Source: Blastocatellia bacterium
GTDB lineage: Bacteria; Acidobacteriota; Blastocatellia; UBA7656; JADIYM01
Length of the DNA stretch: 51,747 bases
Assembly (NCBI GenBank): GCA_021463145.1
Contig: JAJTWZ010000029.1
Coordinates: forward strand, 1 to 51,747
Reading direction: 5' to 3'
This document shows positions 44,910 through 51,747 of the stretch, piece after piece; the first letter of the stretch is position 1; each line of letters starts with the position of its first letter. Both the position numbers and the translations under genes were made by a program. The notes under the pieces are model-generated. The model worked only from the letters and a program-made list of their open reading frames with translations, was not told the DNA's origin and did not search any database.

Positions 44910-45722
44910 TCATTTTCGAGCCGTCATGATGACGTTCCACCCGAATCGCCTGCCCAGAGCGCCGATGACGGAATCCGGCACGAGGTTCGGAAGGCGGAGC
45001 TCGAGTCGCGTCAGCTGACGGACTACGGTCCCACGCTCGGAGAACTTCGAGAACATCCGGTCAACCTCGTCGCGCGAGTATGCGCGCACGAGCGGTAGCG
45101 CACCCGTCTCGCTGTACTCGACGTACCGGCTCATGATCTCCTCCGGCGTCGACCGCGCGAGCTCTCCGCGCAGAATGCCGAAACGGAACATGATCACGAC
45201 CCAGTAGTAGAGCGAACGCCGGTGGTAGAGCATCACCTTGGCGATGCCGCCGGGCCTGAGCACGCGAAAGACCTCGTCTATCGCCCGTTGGGTGTCGGGA
45301 GTGTGGTGGAGCACGCCGTTCGAGTAGACGACGTCGAACGAAGCGTCTGGAAACGGCAGGTTCTCGGCGTCGCCGATGAGGAACTCGCCCGGCATTTCGT
45401 AGACACGGAACCTTCGCCGCGAGATCTCCGCCGAGCGCGGCGTGTAGTCGAGGCCGGTGACGATTGCGCCTCCCCGGGCGAACTGCAGAAGGTCCGAGCC
45501 CATGCCGCACCCGACCTCGAGCAGTTTCTTGCCGGCAAATCCGTCGAACTCCATTACCTCGCGCATCCACGGCGCGTAGGTCTCGTAGCGGTGCGACTCG
45601 ACGTTGTCGAAAAACTCGCGCGAGCCGATTTCGTAGCCATCGCCGTGGATGGCGCCGCACGGATCGTTGCCCCACTGTTCGCGGGTGCGCCGTTTGATTT
45701 CAGACACCGTCGTAGTCGTCAT
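44910..45722 (-). CDS. SAM-dependent methyltransferase (class I)
   Basis: The protein has 270 residues from ATG 45722; an upstream in-frame reading lies inside the flippase gene. SAM motif LLEVGCGMGSDLLQFARGGA, acidic GLDYTPRSAEI, GDAENLPFPDASFDVVYSNGVLHHTPD and LRPGGIAKVMLYH are typical. The N-terminal TREQWGNDPCGA and the long C-terminal region resemble enzymes of lipid or sugar modification. It overlaps the flippase gene by 23 nt and precedes the GT4 gene by 13 nt, so it probably methylates a glycan intermediate. Confidence 0.9.
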   Translation of the reverse strand: MTTTTVSEIKRRTREQWGNDPCGAIHGDGYEIGSREFFDNVESHRYETYAPWMREVMEFDGFAGKKLLEVGCGMGSDLLQFARGGAIVTGLDYTPRSAEISRRRFRVYEMPGEFLIGDAENLPFPDASFDVVYSNGVLHHTPDTQRAIDEVFRVLRPGGIAKVMLYHRRSLYYWVVIMFRFGILRGELARSTPEEIMSRYVEYSETGALPLVRAYSRDEVDRMFSKFSERGTVVRQLTRLELRLPNLVPDSVIGALGRRFGWNVIMTARK

Positions 45723-47085
45723 TGGCTGCGGCCTCCGCACCGTTCCGTGCAGTTGAAGCGATGCGCTCGGAAACGCCTGATTGTCGCAGAAGCCGCCGAT
45801 AGGCGTACAGATGCAAAAGGAAATTGACGGCCATCGATGCGACGGCAAACCACGCCGCGCCCGCAAGGCCATAGCGCCGCGTGAAAACGAAAAGCCCTGC
45901 GAGATTCAACACGCCGATTACCAGCGAGAGATCGCGAAGCGAGCGTCCCGCGCCGTGCGCCGCAAGGAAAAGGTTGTACGGCTGCAACAACCCGCCGAAG
46001 AGCGCGGCAATGGCGAACGGAAGCAATAGTGGCAGCGCGTTCATGAACTTGCCGGGAAACGCGAAGATGATGAGCCACGGACCTGCCGTTGCGAGAGAAA
46101 GCGATGCTCCCGCAAGAAGTGCGATATTCCAGCGCACGAGAGACACGCGAACTTCGGGTTCGCCGGCGAAGGCCTTGAACCTGGTTGTCGCAAGCGCGCG
46201 TGCGAGGCCCGAGACGGGCTCGGAGATGCGCTGCGCGATGCTGAATGCGCCGAATCGGCGGGGGCCTACGAAATAGGGAATGAGAAGTTGGTCGAGCCTG
46301 ACGGACATGATCGTGACGACGCGGCCAACGTAGAGGTCGAAGCCGTATTCGCGCACCGCCGCCGCGATTCGCGCGAAGTCGTCGCGACGGACGGCGAATG
46401 CTGGCCGCAACGAAAACCCGACGGTGACCGCCGAGGCGAGCAATCCTCCGAGGTACGCCGCGACCCCGGCTCGAACCGACACCGCTCCTGTTGCGGCGTG
46501 AAGAATCGAGATGGCCGAGATGCTCGCAGTGGGCAGCGCCAGGCGCAGCACGGCGAGCAATCCGATCCGGTTGGTGCCGAGACACGCATTCTCGACCAGC
46601 AGTTGCAGCGGAACCCCCATTGCCAGCGGCGCGACAACGACCAGCACGGATGCGACCGAAGTGTCCGAGTATCCGAAGCGCGCCAGAGCGAAATCGACGA
46701 GCGGTCCGAGCAGCGCAACGAGAATCGCGAAGGCCGCGGCAATAGCGACGCCCAGTATCGCGAGCGCTCCGAGGAGGCGGCGTTCTTCGTCGCGGTTCGG
46801 AGCGATGGCGAGCAGGCGCGCGCCGGCTGCAAACACTCCGAATTCGAACAGGTAGCCGGGAAACAGGATGATCGAGAATACGCAGAACGAGAAGATGCCG
46901 AAGTCGTCCTGGGTCATCGCGCGGCCCACGACGATCGTGAACGCAAAGTTCAGCGCCATGGAGACGAGTTGCGCGCCGTACAGGACGACCGTCTGACGAC
47001 CGGTTTCTGAAGACAACCGCGCCATCAGACCGCGCCAGAGAGCAGGCAGTGTGCCTGGACTACCGGGATTCACGTGATTGACCAT
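45700..47085 (-). CDS. Polysaccharide flippase (Wzx/MATE-like)
   Basis: The protein has 461 residues with about 12 to 14 membrane segments (for example VVLYGAQLVSMALNFAFTIVVG, SIILFPGYLFEFGVFAAG, LLASAVTVGFSLRP). The architecture and the DDFG-FSF N-terminal pattern are those of the polysaccharide-biosynthesis/MATE superfamily that flip lipid-linked oligosaccharides. It overlaps the methyltransferase by 23 nt, so they are one operon. No Wzy polymerase was found in the window. Confidence 0.9.
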   Translation of the reverse strand: MVNHVNPGSPGTLPALWRGLMARLSSETGRQTVVLYGAQLVSMALNFAFTIVVGRAMTQDDFGIFSFCVFSIILFPGYLFEFGVFAAGARLLAIAPNRDEERRLLGALAILGVAIAAAFAILVALLGPLVDFALARFGYSDTSVASVLVVVAPLAMGVPLQLLVENACLGTNRIGLLAVLRLALPTASISAISILHAATGAVSVRAGVAAYLGGLLASAVTVGFSLRPAFAVRRDDFARIAAAVREYGFDLYVGRVVTIMSVRLDQLLIPYFVGPRRFGAFSIAQRISEPVSGLARALATTRFKAFAGEPEVRVSLVRWNIALLAGASLSLATAGPWLIIFAFPGKFMNALPLLLPFAIAALFGGLLQPYNLFLAAHGAGRSLRDLSLVIGVLNLAGLFVFTRRYGLAGAAWFAVASMAVNFLLHLYAYRRLLRQSGVSERIASTARNGAEAAANDDYDGV

Positions 47086-47120
47086 CGAGCGTGTCGAAGG
47101 ATCGTTTCATTCCTTCAGGC

Positions 47121-47138
47121 AATCCTGTCAATCCTGAA
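47121..47138. repeat. Fragment of the AATCCTGT repeat
   Basis: AATCCTGTCAATCCTGAA is identical to positions 80-97 and 246-263, in the spacer between the flippase and the TPR gene. Only this 18-nt piece is shared. Confidence 0.75.
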
Positions 47139-47156
47139 ATTCCGCGGTCCCGTCCA

Positions 47157-48806
47157 TTATCGTTTCAGGAAGTTCCACCAGCGTGACCGGCGCTCACGCG
47201 TCTTCGCATCGTCGGCTGGGGCGGCAGCCGCCTGGTCGGACGAAGCCGCCGGCTCGAATGCCTCCTCCAGCCTGTCCTCGCCCGTCACAAGCGGCAGGTC
47301 GAGGTCCCGCCGTTGCGCCGCCTGCAGCCAGTGGTCGGCGAGTCCGGTCTCGCCGCGGCCCCGATGAATGAGGATGAGGCCTTCGTAGGCGTGCGCGTTG
47401 AGCGGATCCGCCTCGATTGCGCGCTCGTAGCCTGAAATTGCCGCCGTTTCGTCGCGCAGGAGGTGAAAGAGCGTCGCGATTTCGTCGGCGCGTTCGGCCT
47501 CGCCAAGCGTAGGGTCGATCTCCGTCAGGGCGATACAGTGGCGCAGGATCTCGCCGCCGCGATCCCTGTGCCCCGCGATGTACAGATCGGCGCCGAGCAT
47601 CCTGTTCAGCAGACGATGGTGAGGGTCGTCCTCGAGCAATTCCTCGCCAATGCGCGCGGCGCGTTCGAACTCGCCAAGATCCGACAGATAGCGCGCCATC
47701 TCGAGCTTCGAGGGACGGTCTTCGTCCGTGAGCCGGTAAGGAAAATCCGAGCGCATCAGGTCCTCGCACGGAGGGCCTGGATGGTCGAGTTGGCTGAGGT
47801 AGGCCTGGACGAGAAGGTTCGCGTCCCAATTCCGCTCTCGCTCGTAACGGCCGATCGTGGCGTACGCATCGCGTTTCCGGCGCGGTTCGTGATCCATGTC
47901 CAGCACCGCAGCCAGCGCGGGAACACCGGCCGTCCAGAGCCGGGGCGTGAACTGCGGTGCGCACAGCGCGAGCCAGTCGATCGATCGAATCTGTGCGTCG
48001 GACGCCAGCGCTTCGTCGATCGGCGTGGCGCTGACCGTGCGGCCAACCGACCGGCCGGCCGGGAAGTTGCCGGAAAGCCGCCCGTTCTCCTCGCCGTGAA
48101 GTCGCAGGAGGGCACGCAGCAGGTGCACGACCTCGGTCCCGTCCTCGCCATCGATCCAGACCGTTGTGTCGAACGGGCTCGAGGACGGCCGGTCGACGTC
48201 GGCGTGCTGCTCGAAGGGCTCCGGGTAGTCAGGCAGGGAGAAGTAGGTCTGTTCGAGGTCCGAGAGCACGTGGGCGAGCGGCAGGTCCGTCTCGAGCTCA
48301 GGCGGGCGGCGAGGCGCGACGAGAAAGCGAAGCACCAGCGGCAGCGCACCGCACCGGCGGTAGAAGAGCGCCTGTGCATCGAGCGGCAACTCGCCGAGCA
48401 GCGCAGCTTCGACCGGGGTCCGGGGAGCGCCCACGAAAAGCAGTACTGACCGGTCCTGCTGCCGGTCGTCGGCCCACGACTTGAAGGCCGTCCGCAGAGC
48501 GTGCATGAGGGCCGGACGGTGAAGGCGGTATGTAGCCCGGGCCCACGGATATGGATCGCTCAGGTCGATCGAGGTGAGTTCCGGCATCATCCTGATCATC
48601 TGCGCCTCGTTGATCTCGGCGATCCGGACGGAGGCGTTTTCGCCCTCGTGGGCGTGCAGGATCGTGACGCCGAATGCGGGAAGAAACGCCGCCATTTCCT
48701 CGATGGCGTCGTGCAGACGCGAGTCGAGGTTCACCACGATCAGGTGCGTCGGAAGGGCCTCCGACGTGTGGCGCAGCAGGACGGATCCGTTGGGGCCGTT
48801 TTGCAT
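47157..48806 (-). CDS. TPR-like repeat protein of unknown function
   Basis: The protein has 549 residues. There is no signal peptide. Residues about 370-500 contain tetratricopeptide-like helical repeats (FERAARIGEELLEDDPHHRLLNRMLGADLYIAG, AISGYERAIEADPLNAHAYEGLILIH). The first 330 residues are an alpha/beta-like region (THLIVVNLDSRLHDAIEEM, SVLLFVGAPRTPVEAALLG) that I do not recognise. The C-terminus is basic (RERRSRWWNFLKR). It follows on the same strand as the glycan cluster, but 72 bp and a repeat fragment separate them. Confidence 0.6.
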   Translation of the reverse strand: MQNGPNGSVLLRHTSEALPTHLIVVNLDSRLHDAIEEMAAFLPAFGVTILHAHEGENASVRIAEINEAQMIRMMPELTSIDLSDPYPWARATYRLHRPALMHALRTAFKSWADDRQQDRSVLLFVGAPRTPVEAALLGELPLDAQALFYRRCGALPLVLRFLVAPRRPPELETDLPLAHVLSDLEQTYFSLPDYPEPFEQHADVDRPSSSPFDTTVWIDGEDGTEVVHLLRALLRLHGEENGRLSGNFPAGRSVGRTVSATPIDEALASDAQIRSIDWLALCAPQFTPRLWTAGVPALAAVLDMDHEPRRKRDAYATIGRYERERNWDANLLVQAYLSQLDHPGPPCEDLMRSDFPYRLTDEDRPSKLEMARYLSDLGEFERAARIGEELLEDDPHHRLLNRMLGADLYIAGHRDRGGEILRHCIALTEIDPTLGEAERADEIATLFHLLRDETAAISGYERAIEADPLNAHAYEGLILIHRGRGETGLADHWLQAAQRRDLDLPLVTGEDRLEEAFEPAASSDQAAAAPADDAKTRERRSRWWNFLKR

Positions 48807-49060
48807 GGATTGGGGCTGACGGAGGTAACAAAAGTAGTCGCTTCGGCGCGGCGGTGCAAGATTGTGGAGTGGGAGAGCGGGCAGGACTCGCGAACTCGAG
48901 GGGGCCGGCCTGCGGGAATCCGGCCGAAGGTGCGTCCGGCGGCCTCACGGTCCGGAGTCGATTCGAGGTCGCGCGAAAGGCTGCAATCGTACATGCGGCT
49001 TGGCGTCAGATCGGGTCCGCGCATAGACTCAGCCGTCGAATCCGCCCTTCCGGAGTGATA

Positions 49061-49531
49061 ATGCCGCGAACGTACCGAAACGGACCCCTTGGCGCATTGA
49101 TGGACGAGTACGAACGGGCAGCTGCCGAGCTGCTCTCGGTCATAGGCAGCATCGACGACGCCGAGTTCGAAGCAATACGCGACACCGAGACCCAGGATCC
49201 GAACTGCCATTCGATCCAGACGATTTCCAAGCACGTGGTGGTCGCAGGATATGGGTACGCCGGAATGTTGCGAAACATCTGGGCGGTCGAACATCGCGCG
49301 AAGCGTCAGACGAAGCTGAAGCGGCGCGAAGTTGCGCCACGAATGAACGAGATGCTCGCATACACGGTCGACACGTTCGAGGGGCGCTGGAATACGCCGA
49401 TCCACAAGCTGCTGTCGACGAATATCCAAACCGGGTGGGGGCAGACCTTCGACGTGGACCAGCTCATGGAGCACGCCGTGATGCACGTTCACCGGCACCG
49501 CCGCCAGATCGAGCGCTTCCTGGGCAGGTAG
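49061..49531 (+). CDS. DinB-like protein
   Basis: The protein has 156 residues from ATG 49061, preceded by GGAG. Helical DinB/DUF664-type bundle: LMDEYERAAAELLSVI, SIQTISKHVVVAGYGYAGML with metal His, and HAVMHVHRHRRQIERFLG with the C-terminal HxxxH set. Function is unknown beyond the family's metal-dependent chemistry. Distinct in sequence from the DinB protein at 30 kb. Confidence 0.8.
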   Translation: MPRTYRNGPLGALMDEYERAAAELLSVIGSIDDAEFEAIRDTETQDPNCHSIQTISKHVVVAGYGYAGMLRNIWAVEHRAKRQTKLKRREVAPRMNEMLAYTVDTFEGRWNTPIHKLLSTNIQTGWGQTFDVDQLMEHAVMHVHRHRRQIERFLGR

Positions 49532-49595
49532 CCGCACTCGGCCTGCCGGTTCGCGATTTCCCCGTCACCAATAGCGCGAGTCTTTCGGCCGCGGT

Positions 49596-50126
49596 CTATC
49601 CGTTAGACTCTGCGAAGCGCTCGCGCCGTATGCCGTAGATGTGGACGGGCTTGCCGAAAAGTTCCGACTCGCGTTCGAACGTCTCGCCGAGCCGCGTGGC
49701 TACCGCAATCGACGCCGCGTTGTCTGGATGAATCAGGCTGATGACGTGGTCGCGCTTCATCTCGTCGAACGCGTATGCAAGCGCGCGCCTGGCGCCCTCC
49801 GTGGCAAAGCCCTTTCCCCAATGTTCTCGATCCAGCGTCCAACCGATTTCGAATGCGGGCCAGCCTTCGGGATACAGGAATCCGAGCCGTCCGACGAAAC
49901 GGCCAGTGGCCCGCTCCTCGACGGCCCAGTGGCTGTAACCACGCAAAGTCCAATGCCCGACCATGACCGCCATGGATCGCCAGGCCTCCGCGCGGGACAT
50001 CGGGTCGCCCATGAGATACCGGACCACGTCCGGGTCGGCCATCATCCGAGCGTAAGTGTCGAAGTCGGTCGATTCGCGCCATTCCCTGAGAATGAGGCGC
50101 TCGGTTTCGAGTCGCGGAACGATCAT
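49596..50126 (-). CDS. GNAT acetyltransferase, RimJ/RimL type
   Basis: The protein has 176 residues. Starts PRLETERLILREWRESD-like, then WAVEERATGRFVGRLGFL, EIGWTLDREHWGKGFATEGARRALAYAF (acetyl-CoA pyrophosphate loop Gln/Arg-x-x-Gly-x-Gly/Ala region) and HPDNAASIAVATRLGE. It should acetylate an N-terminal or side-chain amine. GGAGGT precedes ATG. Substrate is unknown. Confidence 0.9.
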   Translation of the reverse strand: MIVPRLETERLILREWRESTDFDTYARMMADPDVVRYLMGDPMSRAEAWRSMAVMVGHWTLRGYSHWAVEERATGRFVGRLGFLYPEGWPAFEIGWTLDREHWGKGFATEGARRALAYAFDEMKRDHVISLIHPDNAASIAVATRLGETFERESELFGKPVHIYGIRRERFAESNG

Positions 50127-50310
50127 CTATACCTCCAGAAGTTCGGGGACAGTTACCACGGAAGCCTGAAGCTGTCATCCTAGATACTGCATCGCCGGAG
50201 AGGTCTGACAGCTTGAACCTGATTCTCGCGGCAACTACCCTTCATCGCTCCGCCAATAGAGCTCGCCGGAACCCGGCGGCTTGGTACGTCGGCCATCACC
50301 AGGAGTTCAG

Positions 50311-51534
50311 ATGATCCGTCCAGTCCCCCAGCGCGTGTTCGTTCTCGCCTTCCTTCTATTCGCTGTTGTCGTCCCGGTCAGTTTCGCGCGGGCCCAGGCG
50401 CCTGCTCGTCCGGAGTCCGATCCCGCGCGAGAGGCGTGGCGTCTCGATGTCGAACCCTACGCCGTGCTTGGCAGCGGCCATCCCGGCGTCCGTCCGTCCG
50501 ACATCAATCAACCTGACGGACTCGAGTTCACTTCGTCCGGGCTGCTTCTCATCACCGACTCGCAGAACCAGCGCGTGCAGATATGGAACGTCGAGCGCGC
50601 CGAGCGCGTCGCCGAGTTCGGCCGCAGGCAGCTGGGCGGCGAGGTAACCAACGTCGCCGTATCGCGCACGGGCACGGTCTACATTGCGGACAGCGTCCTG
50701 AATCTAGTCTACGTGTTCGTGCCGGGTGAACCGGGCAAGCCTGCCTACAAGTTCGCCGGCACTCGATTTGGCGACATGGGATTTCGCAAGCTTGGGGGCA
50801 TGGTCGTCGATGCTAAAGACCGGCTTTACATCGCGGATGGAAAGAAGTGGGAGGTGCGGCGGTTCCTCCCGGACGGGACTCCCGATCCTTCATGGAAGTT
50901 CGAGCGGACGCTGCCCGACGGCGACACGGTGCTGCATCGGTGCGAAGGGATGGCGATCGACGACCGTCGCGGTCTGCTGATCGTCGCCAGCGAGTCGGAT
51001 TCGGTGCTCAAGGTCTTCGACCTCGAGACCGGAGCCTTCACCAGACGTCTCGTAGGTGCGAAGCCCGACGCTGCCGGGAGGCAAACGGGAACCAGCGTCT
51101 TTGCCGGCGTCGTCGAAGGGCTCGCGACGACTCCTCAGTTCCTGTTCGCGGTTGACGAGACGGCGGGCCACATCCACGTCTTCGATCGAACGATGGACGA
51201 TCTCTACGACACGGACCTGCCCGGATACGCGGCCGCCAGGGCGACGAGGCCCACTTCATATCGCGGTTTTTTCGGTCGCGCCCCGAAGTTCGATTTCGAC
51301 GTCGACGACAATCCGAATCCCGACTTCGAGATGCGGAAGCGGGTGGACGCCGGCGAGGTGAATCCGGGAATGATCAACCCGCCAGGATACTTCTGCTCGC
51401 CCGACGAGATCGCAACGCACTTCGATTCGGCAACGGGAGAGACCTGGGTGGCGATTGCCGATCAGTGCAACTTCCGGGTCGTCGTCTACAGGGGCTCCGA
51501 CATCCTGAAGGCAATAAAGGCAGCCAATCGCTGA
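50311..51534 (+). CDS. Secreted NHL-repeat beta-propeller protein
   Basis: The protein has 407 residues from ATG 50311 with AGGAG upstream. A signal peptide (FVLAFLLFAVVVPVSFARAQA) precedes NHL-type repeats: INQPDGLEFTSSGLLLITDSQNQRVQIW, VTNVAVSRTGTVYIADSVLNLVYVF, LGGMVVDAKDRLYIADGKKWEVRRF, CEGMAIDDRRGLLIVASE, VEGLATTPQFLFAVDE and VAIADQCNFRVVVY, about six blades. These are extracellular or periplasmic binding proteins. It is the last complete gene of the window. Confidence 0.88.
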   Translation: MIRPVPQRVFVLAFLLFAVVVPVSFARAQAPARPESDPAREAWRLDVEPYAVLGSGHPGVRPSDINQPDGLEFTSSGLLLITDSQNQRVQIWNVERAERVAEFGRRQLGGEVTNVAVSRTGTVYIADSVLNLVYVFVPGEPGKPAYKFAGTRFGDMGFRKLGGMVVDAKDRLYIADGKKWEVRRFLPDGTPDPSWKFERTLPDGDTVLHRCEGMAIDDRRGLLIVASESDSVLKVFDLETGAFTRRLVGAKPDAAGRQTGTSVFAGVVEGLATTPQFLFAVDETAGHIHVFDRTMDDLYDTDLPGYAAARATRPTSYRGFFGRAPKFDFDVDDNPNPDFEMRKRVDAGEVNPGMINPPGYFCSPDEIATHFDSATGETWVAIADQCNFRVVVYRGSDILKAIKAANR

Positions 51535-51619
51535 AGACAGACTAGTCCACTGTCTCGAGAAAGTGGCGCCCATAATGTGACGCAGGACCATTCAAGAACT
51601 CTTCGCGCTCGTGGGGGAC

Positions 51620-51747
51620 GACCGCGGAGCGGTCGAAGAAAGTAGTTCCCCACACGCCTGCGGCGCACCCCCTGGAATGAAACGGGCGGAGTGCAGGCGT
51701 CAGCGCACGGCCGTGTTTCATAGCAGCCGTGGGTCGCGCGCGGCGAG
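51620..51747. repeat. Start of a second dispersed repeat block
   Basis: GACCGCGGAGCGGTC (51620-51634) is the palindrome found in the 7.7-8.2 kb cluster. The last 21 bases (51727-51747) are the exact reverse complement of 7995-8015. An inverted copy of the same element appears to begin here and runs out of the window. Confidence 0.75.

Overview
The window is a GC-rich chromosomal segment that spans the replication-origin neighbourhood of a Gram-negative bacterium. The origin markers are dnaA and dnaN on the minus strand, facing away from rpmH-rnpA-yidD-yidC-jag-mnmE-mnmG-rsmG-parA-parB on the plus strand. YidC has the long periplasmic domain seen in Gram-negative bacteria. The mix of TrmFO, bactofilin, SelD, PilT-type ATPases, DUF4349 and CreD-like membrane proteins fits a deep non-proteobacterial phylum. 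Acidobacteriota is my best guess, but no rRNA is present and this is inference only.

Layout. 1-440: a duplicated hairpin-rich repeat, then a promoter and tRNA-Leu(CAA). 0.5-4.6 kb: two adjacent PilT-family retraction ATPases, the first fused to a complete seven-repeat WD40 propeller. 4.8-7.2 kb: a HEAT-like exported protein and a PerR-ahpC-ahpD peroxide-defence cluster. 7.2-8.4 kb: gene-free repeat DNA with tandem and palindromic GC repeats. 8.4-13.4 kb: a DUF4097 protein, dnaN, dnaA and about 1 kb of origin-like DNA with DnaA-box-like 9-mers. 13.4-24 kb: a long co-directional block for ribosome and RNase P, membrane insertion, tRNA-U34 modification, chromosome partition (with a parS site), bactofilin and selD. 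24-34.4 kb: an FHA-MarR regulator with a clear terminator, CysQ, a possible AlkZ relative, an orphan E1-alpha dehydrogenase, a DUF255 protein, DinB, an AlkD-like protein, an M50/CBS protease and a CreD-like membrane protein. 34.5-43.3 kb: trmFO, xerC, a DUF4349 lipoprotein, tryptophanase, a pentapeptide protein, hemerythrin and a five-haem cytochrome, the last two separated by CRP/FNR-type boxes. 43.3-51.7 kb: a small envelope-polysaccharide cluster (GT4, methyltransferase, flippase), a TPR protein, a DinB-like protein, a GNAT and a secreted NHL-repeat protein, then the start of another repeat-rich stretch.

The points that most deserve attention are these. (1) selD carries an in-frame UGA exactly at the catalytic Cys/Sec position, so naive gene calling truncates it and it is very probably a selenoprotein. 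(2) The WD40-PilT fusion and its neighbour have each lost a different one of the two His-box histidines, which suggests a paired, possibly mixed retraction motor. (3) An FHA domain is fused to a MarR repressor. (4) Divergent hemerythrin and multihaem cytochrome genes share two near-perfect TGTGA-N6-TCAC(A/G) operators.
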